Made by a program: the position numbers and the translations under genes. Of a DNA stretch of 16,044 nt, positions 1 to 10,100 are shown piece by piece (the stretch's first letter is position 1; the number at the start of each line of letters is the position of its first letter). The DNA comes from CAYMEV01 sp964431655 [NCBI: uncultured bacterium] (GTDB lineage: Bacteria > CAYMEV01). The notes under the pieces were generated by a model. The model was not told the DNA's origin and ran no database searches. It saw only the letters and a list, made by a program, of their open reading frames with translations. The stretch spans positions 1 through 16,044 of the forward strand of contig CAYSKJ010000058.1 of the NCBI GenBank assembly GCA_964431655.1, written 5' to 3'.

Positions 1-2214
1 CAGAGCAACTACATTAATCAGAGCCTTGACCTGGTAAAAGGAAAAGCTGTTACCGGTGCCCTTCTGGCTGCTTTTGTCCTTTTGCTCTTTCTTAAAAATT
101 TGAAAAGCGCTTTCATCATTTCCCTGTCCATGCCAATTTCAATATTATGCTCTTTTGCGCCCTTTTATTTCACTGGAATGACCCTGAATATATTTTCAAT
201 TGCAGGGATAGCATTGGGTGTAGGTCTTGTAGTGGACAATTCAATAGTTATTCTCGAAAATATCAACAGGTACCTGAAAGAAGGCGCAAGCTCCCTTTCA
301 GCTTCCATAGAAGGGACCAAAGAGGTAGCAGGGGCTGTTCTGGCCTCAACCCTTACCACTCTTGCCGTTTTCATACCTATCATCTTTGTCACTGGGATTA
401 CGGGAAAAATTTTCAAAGACCTTTCCCTTACTGTAATATATGTACTCTCCTTTTCCATACTAACAGCCATTACCATAATACCCATGCTGTCCTCAAAAAT
501 ACTCCGGGAAGACTTCACAAGGCATATTGCAGATAACAGCAGAAAAGGGATATTAAAAAGGACAGGCTATTTGATTTATGACATGTTTTACCTGGGAAAA
601 ATATCGGATTTAACAATGAAAATTTATAACAAGGCACTGATAAAACTCACATCCAGTCTCAACTTCAGGCTGATTTCGGTTTCTCTGGTGCTGGTATTCT
701 TTATATTAACCCTTTTTTCCATACCAAACACTGAACTGGTTCCCGAAGGAAAGCAGAAAGAATTCTATATTGCATTCAATACACCCCTTGGCATAGGAAT
801 TGACAGAGCTAATGAAATAATTACAAGGATTGAAGGCATTCTGCTCTCGGATCCCGATGTGGCGACGGTCAGTTCTTCACTTTCAGACCTGGAAGGAGTC
901 AATGAGGGAAATATACTCTTTCTCCTCAAAAGCGAAAGGGAGTCAGGGCAGATAATAGAGAGGGTAAAAAACAGGATTATGGATGCTGTGCCGGCTGGAT
1001 ATGAATTTTCAATCAGGCCCATTTCAATCTTTGAGAATATAATCTCTGAAACCTCGGAAAAGAATCTGACTGGCGACTTTGTTGTAAAAGTTGCAGGGAC
1101 AGGGTTTATTGAAATAGAATCTTCTGCAGACAAAATATTTGAGTATTTCTCAGAAAATGAAAATATTGCTGAACTAAGGACATCCAAAAGCCAGTATAAA
1201 CCCCAGATCATTATTGAAATAGATCGTTACAGGGCATCATCCCTGGGGCTCTCAACAAATATGATCGCTCAGACCATAAAGACCAACCTTGCCGGGGATA
1301 TAGCCTCAGACATCAAACAGAGAGGGGAACAGATAGACATTAATATCGTCGGTAATAAGAACCTCTACAGCAGTATTGATGATATTGCCGACATCCCCTT
1401 TTCCGTCAGCACAGGAGCAAGTTCTGTATCTGTCCCCTTAAGCCACTTTGCTGATGTACGCCTGATATCGCGTCCTATTGAAATCAGGCATGAAGAGAGA
1501 CAGAGGATGATCGGGGTAAGCGGGGATTTAAAAAAGGGATATTCCCTTGGCAGGCTTCTGGATAATCTGGAGATATATGAATATGACCTGTCACCCGTAT
1601 CTAAAAAACTTGACCTGCCTGAGGATGTTTTCATTTCCCTTTCCGGCTCGGCCCAGACCCTGCTTGAAAGCATATCCCAGCTGAAAGCAGCCTTTCTTAT
1701 GGCTATTGCCCTGGTTTACATGGTAATGGCAGCACAGTTTGAATCCCTCCTTCAGCCCTTTATAATAATGTTTGCCATCCCCCTGTCTCTTATCGGCGCA
1801 TTTCTGGGGCTCAACCTTTTCGGCATGAGCCTTTCTGTAGTCGCATTTATAGGCCTTATAATGATGCTCGGCATAGTGGTGAACGACTCCATACTGCTGG
1901 TCAACTATATAAACATTCTGAGGTTAAGAGGCATAGAAAGGACACAGGCCATAATAACCGCAGGCAATCATAGGATCAAGCCTATCCTTATGACAACCTT
2001 CACCTCCCTGCTGGGAATGCTTCCAATGGTCTTCGGAATAGGCTCAGGTTCCGAATTCTACTCTTCAATGGCCATGGTTATCATCTTCGGCCTTTTGTTT
2101 GCCACATTTCTTACCCTGGTAATCATACCTGTTATTTATATTATTTTTGATGATATTTCAGAGCATACCAGCCTTTATATCCTTATGCTCAAAAACCTGG
2201 TATCAAAGATATAA
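1..2214 (+). CDS. RND efflux permease, HAE1/AcrB family (5' end outside window)
   Basis: Inner-membrane proton-driven efflux pump subunit that would work with a periplasmic adaptor and an outer-membrane channel. The reading frame is open from base 1, so the true start lies upstream. By alignment from memory with AcrB, about 310 N-terminal residues (TM1 and the first porter half) are missing, and the 737 residues seen run from just before TM2 to the C-terminus. The TM4 motif VVDNSIVILEN (bases 232-264) keeps the Asp equivalent to AcrB D407, but D408 is Asn. The TM10 motif GIVVNDSILLV has Asn where AcrB has K940. Both changes are common in HAE1 relatives outside the AcrB group. A second large porter region lies between TM6 and TM7, and the C-terminus is rich in membrane segments. 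The stop is 2 nt before the next RND gene, so the two are almost certainly cotranscribed. The substrate cannot be told. Confidence 0.93.
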   Translation, partial: QSNYINQSLDLVKGKAVTGALLAAFVLLLFLKNLKSAFIISLSMPISILCSFAPFYFTGMTLNIFSIAGIALGVGLVVDNSIVILENINRYLKEGASSLSASIEGTKEVAGAVLASTLTTLAVFIPIIFVTGITGKIFKDLSLTVIYVLSFSILTAITIIPMLSSKILREDFTRHIADNSRKGILKRTGYLIYDMFYLGKISDLTMKIYNKALIKLTSSLNFRLISVSLVLVFFILTLFSIPNTELVPEGKQKEFYIAFNTPLGIGIDRANEIITRIEGILLSDPDVATVSSSLSDLEGVNEGNILFLLKSERESGQIIERVKNRIMDAVPAGYEFSIRPISIFENIISETSEKNLTGDFVVKVAGTGFIEIESSADKIFEYFSENENIAELRTSKSQYKPQIIIEIDRYRASSLGLSTNMIAQTIKTNLAGDIASDIKQRGEQIDINIVGNKNLYSSIDDIADIPFSVSTGASSVSVPLSHFADVRLISRPIEIRHEERQRMIGVSGDLKKGYSLGRLLDNLEIYEYDLSPVSKKLDLPEDVFISLSGSAQTLLESISQLKAAFLMAIALVYMVMAAQFESLLQPFIIMFAIPLSLIGAFLGLNLFGMSLSVVAFIGLIMMLGIVVNDSILLVNYINILRLRGIERTQAIITAGNHRIKPILMTTFTSLLGMLPMVFGIGSGSEFYSSMAMVIIFGLLFATFLTLVIIPVIYIIFDDISEHTSLYILMLKNLVSKI

Positions 2215-2216
2215 AA

Positions 2217-5200
2217 ATGTCAATCACAGAACTGGCAATAAAAAAACCTGTCGCTAATTTGATGCTGCTCCTTCTTCTGGTTTTCCTGGGAATAATGACT
2301 TATAACAAGATAGAGACAACCCTGCTCCCTGACTTTTCCTTTGAGTTTCTGTTCATCTATGCAACCCTTGACAATACACCGCCCCGAACCATGGTAAGCA
2401 TGGTGACCCAACCCATTGAAGAGGCTGTAAAGATGCTGCCCAGCACTGTGAATGTCAGATCCAGAACAGGCCAGAATGATACAAGCATATTCATCCAGCT
2501 TTCATCGGGAACCAATGTCCTGGTTGCAAAAAACACCCTGGAAGATAATATCTCGCGCATGAACCTTCCAGCCGATACCCAGTTTTTTGTATATCACTTT
2601 GATCCCCAGGATATTCCCATACTGTCCATAAATATTGGTACAGGCATTGATCTGGAAAAGACAAAATACCTTGTGGACAATATAATAAAGCCTGAACTGG
2701 AAAGGATACCGGGAGTTGGAAGGATAGACCTGCAAGGAGGTTTTGACCGGGAGATAGTTATACGGCTGAAAAAGGACTCCCTGGAAAAGCATAATATAAC
2801 CATCGGCACAGTCACTGCTGCGCTCTTTTCCGAGAACATACAGCAGAAGGGAGGCACAATTAAAAGCGGCAGCCGGGAGACAGTAGTAAAGGTAAACAGT
2901 AAACTGGAATCCCTTCAGGATATTGAGAACATAGTCGTAAAAACCTTCCCTAACAGCAAGGCACTTCTGATTAAGGATATCGGCTATGTTTCTGAAGATT
3001 TTGAGAACAGGGACTATATTTATAAATTCAACGGCAAAGATGCCTTCTTAATTGATGTACTGAAAAAATCAAGCGCCAATACCCTTGAAGTATCTGAAAA
3101 TGTAAAGTTAAAAACCGCCGAGTTCGAAAAGAGGTTCAATTTGAAGCTCACCTATTTTAATGATGCCTCCGAAACCATCAAGTCTGTTCTGAATACAATA
3201 AAATCAGACCTTCTGAAAGGCCTTTTCTTTGCCTGTCTTGTTCTCCTGATTTTTTTAAGAAGCTTCAGAAGCATCTTCACCATAGTAATTGCCATTCCCA
3301 TCTGCATAATAATAACCTTTATCCCCATGTATTTTACGGGAGTAAATATCAATCTTATATCCCTTCTCGGTTTCGCTCTTGTTTCAGGTATGCTGGTGGA
3401 CAACTCCATAATCATCATGGAAAACATACACCGGTACCGCATTATGGGGCATTCTCCCACACAGGCATCCATGCTGGCAGTCCTTGAAGTAAAGAGACCT
3501 ATCTTTGCCTCAACCCTGACAACCATAGCTGTCTTTTTCCCGATATTCCTGATTGGAGGACTTGCATCAAGAATATTTGAGGACCTGTCCTTTACTGCCA
3601 TATTCTCACTGGCAGCATCCTATTTTGTAGCAATGAGCATTGTCCCGATGATAATTGCAAATTTCTACCTGGAAAGCCGTCCTGAGCCTGGATTCAAGAT
3701 TATAAACCGTATTTTCGATTCCCTTCCTTTCAGGCTGACAGGCAGGCTTTTTAAGGAGGGCTATGAGAAAGGGAACCTGCTCATTCAGAAAAAGTGGTAT
3801 ACAAGACTGCTTTTCATTGCCTTTATAATAATATCCCTGATTGCAGGGTTTATCTATAATTCCCTCCGGGGCGAGTCCGATGATATTGTGGATCAGACCT
3901 ATCTGCGCATAAACGTTGAAGCTGTTCAGGGCACTAAAATGAGTGAAATGGAAAGAATAGTCCTTGCCATAGAATCATTTCTTTCAAAAAATGTGCCTGA
4001 GATAAAAGACGTATCTAGTGTATCCTTTACAGGCAGGGGAAGATTATATCTCATTTTGCATAAAAAGGATGAATTCCAGTCCGAATTTCCAGGAAAGCCC
4101 TACAGAACCGTCGATGATATATCAAGGCTTGTTTTTGACGAGTTTAACGGTATGCCTGGAATAAGGATAGAATCCAGCATAAGGTCTCACGGCCGGGGTG
4201 GCATGGATGCATCAAAAAATATTGTCAGCATTGAGGGTAAGGATATTGACTATCTGAGAGAACTGAGCGAAAAAGCCGTTGAAGCCCTCCAGGGTATTGA
4301 AAGCCTGTACGAAGTAAACCCTGATTACGGTATAGTAGGCTCTGAAATTGTCGTCCATCCCAACAGAGAAAAGCTGGAATCCCTGGGCCTCTCATCCCAG
4401 GATATAGCCATGATCATACTCAGGGAACTAGGGAGTGATATCGCCACTGAGATTTTTACTGACGGAGTAAAGAAAAAGATAAGACTTACGGTAGACTATC
4501 AGCAGGCAAAGGATATTGAAACCCTTAAAAACATAAAGATAAACATGCCCAACAATATACAGGTAGCGCTGGAAGAGTTCATTGATATTGGCATAGAGGC
4601 TCAATCACCGAGGATAATACGGGAAAACAGCAAGTTTGTCAGCTTCATCGAGTTTAAGGTTGATAAGGATATACCAATGACAAAAATCATGGAAGACATT
4701 ACCAATTCAAAAAAAACAGGGATTCTTGACAGAATAATACTCCCTCCGGGTTATTCCTTCAGCTGGGGTGGGAGAATGATGGCTTTCCAGGAATCCATGA
4801 GCGATATGTATGTATTTTTTATTGCCGGTCTTATCCTTGTTTTCATGATTATGTCAGCTGAGTTCGAGTCTCTGTTCCATCCTTTTGTCATAATATTTAC
4901 CGTCCCCGTTGCAATATTCGGCGGAATCTTAAGCCTTAACATCCTGGGCATAAATTTTTCTGAGAATGCAGCCATGGGACTGGTCATAATTATTGGAATA
5001 GTAGTAAATGATGCCATAATCCTGATAGATTTCATAAACCAGGAAAGGAGAAGGGGAAAAGACCGGGTTGATGCTATAATATCAGCCGGCCTGGTAAGAA
5101 TGAGGCCCATATTCATGACCACCCTGACTACAGTGGGAGCAATGCTTCCACTGCTTTTCGGTTTTGAGGAAGGTTCCGAATACAAAAGGCCCATGGCAGG

Positions 5201-5336
5201 CATTATCATAGGAGGGCTTTCCTTTGCATCCTTTCTGACCCTGTTCTTTATTCCGGCCCTTTATTCCTTTTTTGAAGATATTGTAGAGCTTTTAAAATTC
5301 CTTATGCTGAGGATTAAGGTCTCATTAAAGACCTGA
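2217..5336 (+). CDS. RND efflux permease, HAE1/AcrB family, second subunit of tandem
   Basis: Complete 1039-residue RND permease, the usual length for the family. TM1 lies at about residues 12-29. The first porter domain includes the TQPIEEAV stretch (64-71), matching the conserved RPIEEAL region. TM2-TM6 lie at about 335-485, TM7 near 530-548, and TM8-TM12 at about 862-1020. In TM4 the VDN at 394-396 keeps one of the two AcrB relay aspartates. In TM10 the ND at 931-932 replaces the K940-N941 pair. The ATG lies 2 nt after the stop of the upstream RND gene with no clear Shine-Dalgarno, which suggests translational coupling. It differs clearly from the upstream permease, so this is not a recent duplication. 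The pair could form a heterotrimer as MdtB/MdtC do in E. coli, but that is inference. No adaptor or outer-membrane gene lies downstream; these would have to be upstream of the window or elsewhere. Confidence 0.95.
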   Translation: MSITELAIKKPVANLMLLLLLVFLGIMTYNKIETTLLPDFSFEFLFIYATLDNTPPRTMVSMVTQPIEEAVKMLPSTVNVRSRTGQNDTSIFIQLSSGTNVLVAKNTLEDNISRMNLPADTQFFVYHFDPQDIPILSINIGTGIDLEKTKYLVDNIIKPELERIPGVGRIDLQGGFDREIVIRLKKDSLEKHNITIGTVTAALFSENIQQKGGTIKSGSRETVVKVNSKLESLQDIENIVVKTFPNSKALLIKDIGYVSEDFENRDYIYKFNGKDAFLIDVLKKSSANTLEVSENVKLKTAEFEKRFNLKLTYFNDASETIKSVLNTIKSDLLKGLFFACLVLLIFLRSFRSIFTIVIAIPICIIITFIPMYFTGVNINLISLLGFALVSGMLVDNSIIIMENIHRYRIMGHSPTQASMLAVLEVKRPIFASTLTTIAVFFPIFLIGGLASRIFEDLSFTAIFSLAASYFVAMSIVPMIIANFYLESRPEPGFKIINRIFDSLPFRLTGRLFKEGYEKGNLLIQKKWYTRLLFIAFIIISLIAGFIYNSLRGESDDIVDQTYLRINVEAVQGTKMSEMERIVLAIESFLSKNVPEIKDVSSVSFTGRGRLYLILHKKDEFQSEFPGKPYRTVDDISRLVFDEFNGMPGIRIESSIRSHGRGGMDASKNIVSIEGKDIDYLRELSEKAVEALQGIESLYEVNPDYGIVGSEIVVHPNREKLESLGLSSQDIAMIILRELGSDIATEIFTDGVKKKIRLTVDYQQAKDIETLKNIKINMPNNIQVALEEFIDIGIEAQSPRIIRENSKFVSFIEFKVDKDIPMTKIMEDITNSKKTGILDRIILPPGYSFSWGGRMMAFQESMSDMYVFFIAGLILVFMIMSAEFESLFHPFVIIFTVPVAIFGGILSLNILGINFSENAAMGLVIIIGIVVNDAIILIDFINQERRRGKDRVDAIISAGLVRMRPIFMTTLTTVGAMLPLLFGFEEGSEYKRPMAGIIIGGLSFASFLTLFFIPALYSFFEDIVELLKFLMLRIKVSLKT

Positions 5337-5371
5337 TCAGGCCTGCTTTATAAAAATTTCCCCTCAGGCTC

Positions 5372-6040
5372 TCAAGGCCTGTCATAAAGCACTACAAAGG
5401 TATCAAAACCTTCACGGATAAGTTCCTGCTCAGCTATTTCTGCTGAATCTATTCCGCTGAAAGGGCCTATCCTTACCCTTGAAAAATCCCCGTAGATTTC
5501 AATATAGCCATCGTAACCCGCGCTCTTCATCCTTTTAAGAAGATTTTCTGCATTATCCCTGTCCTTGAAGCTTCCTATCTGGATTGAATAATCCCCTGAT
5601 AACGGCGGGGGTGATTCTCCTGTGACAAAAATCATCTTTACCGGGACGACACCGTCTACAATCATATCCAGTTTCCTCGCTGCCCCCAGGCTAAGGTCTA
5701 TGTCCCTGCCCTTTATAAAGGGCCCCCTGTCATTTATCCTGACAACAACGGATTTGTTATTATTAAGATTTACAACCTCAAGTACTGTATTAAAAGGAAG
5801 GGTCTTGTGGGCAGCTGAGAGGCCGTACATATCATAGGTTTCCCCATTTGCGGTCTTTCTGCCATGAAACTTGTGGGCATAATAGGAGGCATAACCCTTC
5901 ACTGCAGTATCCGGTTCCATTATATCAGGAGCTTTTTCTTTAAGCTGTCTGCCGGTGCAGGCTGAGTATATCAGAATCGATACGGATAGAATTAACAGAA
6001 GAATAATCCTGTATGCCGATATCATTTTATGGCAATTCAA
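5372..6040 (-). CDS. rlpA: RlpA family septal lytic transglycosylase lipoprotein with SPOR domain
   Basis: Predicted outer-membrane lipoprotein that cleaves glycan strands, acting on denuded peptidoglycan at the division site as known for Pseudomonas RlpA. Residues 10-27 are hydrophobic and end in YSAC, giving a lipidation Cys28; Tyr at -3 is an unusual lipobox residue. The double-psi beta-barrel spans about 48-139, with [10 protein letters not shown], the AAHKTLP motif (His78) and the NDRGPF motif (Asp104), the two residues matching the known catalytic pair. A SPOR domain follows at about 150-220 (YSIQIGSF...VRIGPF). The start is TTG, overlapping the upstream stop as TTGA. It is preferred over the ATG at codon 6 (6023-6025) because AGGGA sits 6 nt upstream of the TTG and nothing precedes the ATG. 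The length of 222 aa is short for the family because the linker between barrel and SPOR is only about 10 residues. Confidence 0.93.
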   Translation of the reverse strand: MNCHKMISAYRIILLLILSVSILIYSACTGRQLKEKAPDIMEPDTAVKGYASYYAHKFHGRKTANGETYDMYGLSAAHKTLPFNTVLEVVNLNNNKSVVVRINDRGPFIKGRDIDLSLGAARKLDMIVDGVVPVKMIFVTGESPPPLSGDYSIQIGSFKDRDNAENLLKRMKSAGYDGYIEIYGDFSRVRIGPFSGIDSAEIAEQELIREGFDTFVVLYDRP

Positions 6041-7002
6041 AAGCTGTCCCTGCTATTACCGAAAAACTGGTCAATCAGGTCTCTCTTGGAAGGGTCTGTA
6101 AAGAACCGGGCATTAGGGTTGTTCCAGTTGATTTCATCACCGGGGTCCTGAATAATGATCTTTTTGCCAAGAAGAAGGGCTAATGCCTCCTCTATCTGGC
6201 TGATATCATGGATAAGCTTCTCATTCATTTCATTCAGGGATATGTTTTTATCAGCTTTCCTTACCAGGTTCAAAACATCCCGGAAAATCTGCGGCAGTCT
6301 GTCCAGTTCGATATTTAATTCTGAATAAACCGAGCTGTATATCTTTTCCCCCTTTTTATAAACTGCAAGCTCCCCCTTCTTCATAATATCTCCCTTACAG
6401 CCCTTTATGCTCCTGCTTGAAAAAACCAGTGCCTTATCACCCTCAATCTCAATCCCGTCCTTCAATTTCAGCCTGCAGGCTCTGTATATGAACAATTCAT
6501 TATGGCCTGTTTTGTCATTATAAGCAAAAACATGGTCTCCGCCTGCAAGGAATGAGGTATATGGCCCGTAGCAATTGATTTTATGCATATTTTCAAGAAG
6601 CTTATTGAATAAAGAGCTGTCAAATCTTAATTCACAGTCTTCGGAAAAGCGGTTCAGGATAAAAAACAGATTATGCTCTGAATCTGAGGATGCCCTGCAT
6701 TTTGCCCTGTCGGGAATGAGCTCCTGCTTATAGGAATTATGAAGTTCGCAGGCATCAAGGTAAGCAAAATTATCAGGGTGAATATGCAGTTTGATGATAC
6801 CGGCGGAGTTATCGTTTTTCTTCCTTTTTTGGAAAAATACTGCGGAATCTGACAGGAACTGAAGGCTCCCTCCCTTCAGGGATAAAGAGCTTATACTGGA
6901 TAAAATTCCTTTGTAATAATAGCATATATCCATATCCAGGATGTCTGCGTCTACCTTTACTATGGTATCATCATGACAGACAACTGCGAAATACTCACAC
7001 AT
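6037..7002 (-). CDS. Divergent class-II glutamine amidotransferase-like protein with C-terminal helical extension
   Basis: The 321-residue product begins Met-Cys-Glu-Tyr-Phe-Ala, the pattern of class-II (Ntn hydrolase) glutamine amidotransferases in which Met is removed and Cys2 is the nucleophile. Further matches occur in the expected order: HP at 75-76 (HPF-like), HNS at 88-90 (family HNG, the oxyanion Asn), SSDSE at 105-109 (family sDTE, which binds the glutamine amino group), and [12 protein letters not shown] at 150-161, like the NFLLSDG strand of YafJ-type proteins. The conserved HxRxAT arginine motif is not recognisable, so activity is uncertain. Residues about 233-285 look like a helix-rich winged-helix-type extension ending in a hydrophobic KKIIIQ strand, which is not part of the usual domain. 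A good AGGAG site precedes the ATG by 7 nt. The gene overlaps rlpA by 4 nt. Substrate and partner are unknown, and I recognise no characterised orthologue. Confidence 0.6.
   Translation of the reverse strand: MCEYFAVVCHDDTIVKVDADILDMDICYYYKGILSSISSLSLKGGSLQFLSDSAVFFQKRKKNDNSAGIIKLHIHPDNFAYLDACELHNSYKQELIPDRAKCRASSDSEHNLFFILNRFSEDCELRFDSSLFNKLLENMHKINCYGPYTSFLAGGDHVFAYNDKTGHNELFIYRACRLKLKDGIEIEGDKALVFSSRSIKGCKGDIMKKGELAVYKKGEKIYSSVYSELNIELDRLPQIFRDVLNLVRKADKNISLNEMNEKLIHDISQIEEALALLLGKKIIIQDPGDEINWNNPNARFFTDPSKRDLIDQFFGNSRDSF
6038..6051 (-). promoter_or_regulatory. Shine-Dalgarno and TTG start of rlpA inside the upstream gene
   Basis: On the minus strand AGGGA (6047-6051) lies 6 nt before TTG (6038-6040), inside the last codons of the upstream gene. 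The TTG shares 3 nt with that gene's TGA stop. This arrangement fixes the rlpA start and suggests that rlpA translation depends on ribosomes finishing the upstream gene. Confidence 0.6.
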
Positions 7003-7043
7003 AACTTTCTCCTTTAACAGGTTTTATACTGCCTCCACCTTGT

Positions 7044-7080
7044 ATTATATAATTATTCCCGAACTGGGGCTGTTTTACAA
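7044..7080 (-). promoter_or_regulatory. Candidate promoter for the amidotransferase-rlpA pair
   Basis: Reading the minus strand, TTGTAA (7075-7080) is followed after 17 nt by AATAAT (7052-7057), a plausible sigma70-type pair. A perfect TATAAT (7044-7049) sits slightly further downstream without a good -35 at standard distance. Either could serve. The site is only 42-50 bases from the start codon. Confidence 0.4.
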
Positions 7081-7122
7081 TAAAAAAATAATTTAATTCC
7101 CATGTCGCTTAAGCAAATTTTC

Positions 7123-7150
7123 TTGAAAAAGAGGTATTTTTCAATAAGAT
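7123..7150 (+). promoter_or_regulatory. Candidate addAB promoter with inverted repeat in the spacer
   Basis: TTGAAA (7123-7128), a 16-nt spacer and TAAGAT (7145-7150) form a sigma70-like promoter 31 nt ahead of the addA start. TTGAAAAA (7123-7130) and TTTTTCAA (7137-7144) form a perfect 8-bp inverted repeat around GAGGTA, overlapping the -35 box and filling the spacer. The repeat would suit a repressor site, though AT-rich DNA can give such repeats by chance. Confidence 0.45.
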
Positions 7151-7180
7151 AACTGAAATCAGGGAGATTTTACGAGCATT

Positions 7181-10100
7181 ATGCATAAAAAGCTTTCATA
7201 CCCTAATATATACAGCCTCCGCTCCTCTGCTGGCTCAGGCAAAACATTCTCCCTTGCATGCTGGTACCTAAGAATACTTTTCAAAAACAGCAGCCGCTTT
7301 CAGGATATCGAAGGATATAAAAATATACTGGCCATTACCTTTACAAAGAAAGCATCAAAGGAAATGAAGCAGAGGATCCTTGATTTTCTCAGGGCTGTTG
7401 CTCTCATGGATACTGAGATATTAAAATCTATTATCGAATTTGAGGAACTCAGCAATGCAAAAACTCCGGACTTTATGAAAAGGGCAGCCCGTGTACACAC
7501 CGATATCCTTAGAAACTTTGAATCTTTCAATGTAAGAACCATAGACAGTTTCTTCACTTATCTCCTGAAAACCCTCTCATTAAAAATGGGCATTAATCCT
7601 GGCTTCACCATAGAAGAAGACAGTGAAAGGTATGTCAGGTCCGCCTTCAGGGATTATATAGAAGAGATTGTGGAAAAAAAACCGGCTGAAGATATTGACC
7701 TTATAGAGAATGTAATCACCGAGCTGTTGTTCTATCATAATCTTGATTACTTCCCGGAAAAATCTATAACAGACATGCTGATATCGGTTCTTATGCGCTA
7801 TGAAAGCATATATGGTGCAGAATTCGAGTCCCCTGATTATATCCCCGCCGCCTTCAGCGGATTTATAAGGAATATAAGGGAGAAAACCATCCTTCTTGCA
7901 GATGAGATATTATCCAGGGGACTTTCCCCAAAAGCAAATTTCTTGAAACTGATCGAGAAGCTTAAAAGCCTTGACCCGGACAGTGCAAAATGGAAAGATT
8001 TCAAGGAATCAATCAGCAGTAATCTTGTAAGGGACGAACCCGACGGATACAAGAAATCAAAGGTAGCACCCACTAACATGGCGCAGATGCTGTGGAAAGA
8101 AATTCTTGATAATATCAGAAATGCCCTGGAATACAAATCAATGACATATTATTCAAAGATTATAAAGCTGTACGGAAGAATCAAATCCCATATAGAAAAG
8201 CAGAAGAATGAAAAGGGTATAATCTTCATTGATGAGATTAATAAAAGGCTGAGAGACATTCTGGCACAGGAGGCAAATCTGATCTTTGCCGATACCGGGC
8301 TTGAACATTTTCTGATAGATGAATTCCAGGATACCAATATTCTGCAGTTTAATAATCTCAAGCCCCTTATAGATGAGGCCTTATCCGGAGAAGGAAGTCT
8401 TTTTTTTGTAGGCGACAGAAAGCAGTCCATCTACAGGTTCAGGGGAAGCGACAGCAGTATATTCAAAAAAGCAGAGTCCATGTTCACACAGAGTATCAGT
8501 TCCCGGACACTGGATAAAAACTATCGTTCACTGCTAAACATTGTAGAATTCAATAACAGGGTATTTGATTCCGGCAATATCTCAAGGTGGGCTGAAGATG
8601 CCTTCACTGATGCCATGGGAAAAGGCTGTACAGGCAAAGTTCTATCAAAACTGAGGGATAAAATGAGGGATGACTTTTCAAATTCTTCACAGACTGCAAG
8701 CAGGGAACAAGAAACAGAAAAGGGGTATGTATTTCTCCAGGCATTGCCTGGGGATATCAGCACTCCATACAGCCATGTTACAGAGCTTCTGACAGATGAT
8801 CTGCTTAAAAGATTTAATCATAAAGATATAGCCATTCTAACCTTCAAAAACCAGGAGAGCAGGGATCTTTCCCAGACCCTGACCAACAGCGGTATACCCA
8901 ATATCAGCGACAATGCCCTGGACATAAGGGAAAATGAAACAGTAAAGGCTGTCATATCCCTCATAAACTATATCCTGAACCAGGGTTCAGATGCCTGCCT
9001 TTTTGAATTTCTTCTTTCCGCTGTATTCAGCAGATGGGCTTCATCAAGGCAGTTATTCCAGAACAGCAATATCATGGACCTGCTGGAAAAACGCAAGAGT
9101 GAGAAATTTGCTGATTATATATGCAAAAATTATCCCGTGATAAAAACAGAGCTTATCACACCCCTGTGTGATGACCTGAGGCTGAAATCCTTCTACGCTT
9201 TCTGCAGAAATCTCTGCGCAAAGCTTAATGTCCTCGGCATGTTCCCTGAGGATGCCATTTTTATATACAAGCTTTTTGAATTTGTGCAAAACCGGAGTGA
9301 AAAGGCTGAAAGCTCCAGTGAATTGATCATGGAAGAGATAAACTCCGAGGAAAGGAACAAAGACCTGGAAATTGAAGCATCGGAAGACATAGATTCTGTA
9401 AGGATTCTCACCATACACAAATCCAAGGGACTTCAGTTCCCTGCAGTGATTATTCCGAAAATTGCACTTAACAACTGGAAGATTTTCAATGCATACGAGT
9501 CTGCGGTATTGGATAATGACAAAATACACCTTTACAAAATTGATAAGTCTGAAGCACTAAAATCAGACAGACTCCTGGACCTGTTTGCAGATGAAATAAT
9601 ACTGAATCTTTCTGACAGCATAAACATGCTTTATGTTGCCCTTACGCGCCCCTCCCGGGAGCTTTACATGTTTTTCTCAGAAAATATCAGAGAAAATACC
9701 GGGTTTCCCTGCAAAAGCTATCTGTCGCTGTTTAACCAGTGGCCTGAGGTAGAAGAAGCCCTGTCCGCAGGCAAGCACTATTCAATCGGCAGTAAAATTC
9801 AGTCATCACCATGTGAACAGGAGGATAAACAGCTGACTCTTGATAATCTTAATGCTGATAAAGACTGGGAGGAACTCCTGAAAAAGCGCGGGGCAGATAT
9901 ATCGGTATTGAATGGACTCAAAAACTTTAATGAATATGTTTCCCGCAAGCTCGCCCTCTCATTCTTAAGGTCGTGCCCTGTAATTGAGGAAAACAATCTG
10001 GGATCAGAAATTCAGAATTTTCTCAAACGGGAAAGAATAGATGAACCCGGCACAAAAAATATGGCCGAAGAAATAATAAGAAGTATAATGCTTGATGAGA

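Noticed and set aside
82-84. TTG as the start of the first RND gene
   Set aside because: The frame is open to base 1 and the upstream codons already match the conserved stretch before TM2, so the gene begins outside the window.
4751-5209. 152-codon minus-strand open frame opposite the second RND gene
   Set aside because: It is antisense to a well-supported permease, is a low-complexity mirror of hydrophobic codons, and has no ribosome site or family match. Other antisense frames (165-518, 765-1211, 3152-3601) were rejected for the same reason.
5332-5341. CCTGATCAGG palindrome between the convergent RND and rlpA genes
   Set aside because: It has no loop and no U tract, so it does not qualify as an intrinsic terminator. 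No convincing terminator is visible in this 35-base gap.
9053-9529. 158-codon minus-strand open frame opposite addA
   Set aside because: It lies opposite conserved helicase sequence including motif V (9410-9439) and shows no independent coding signs.
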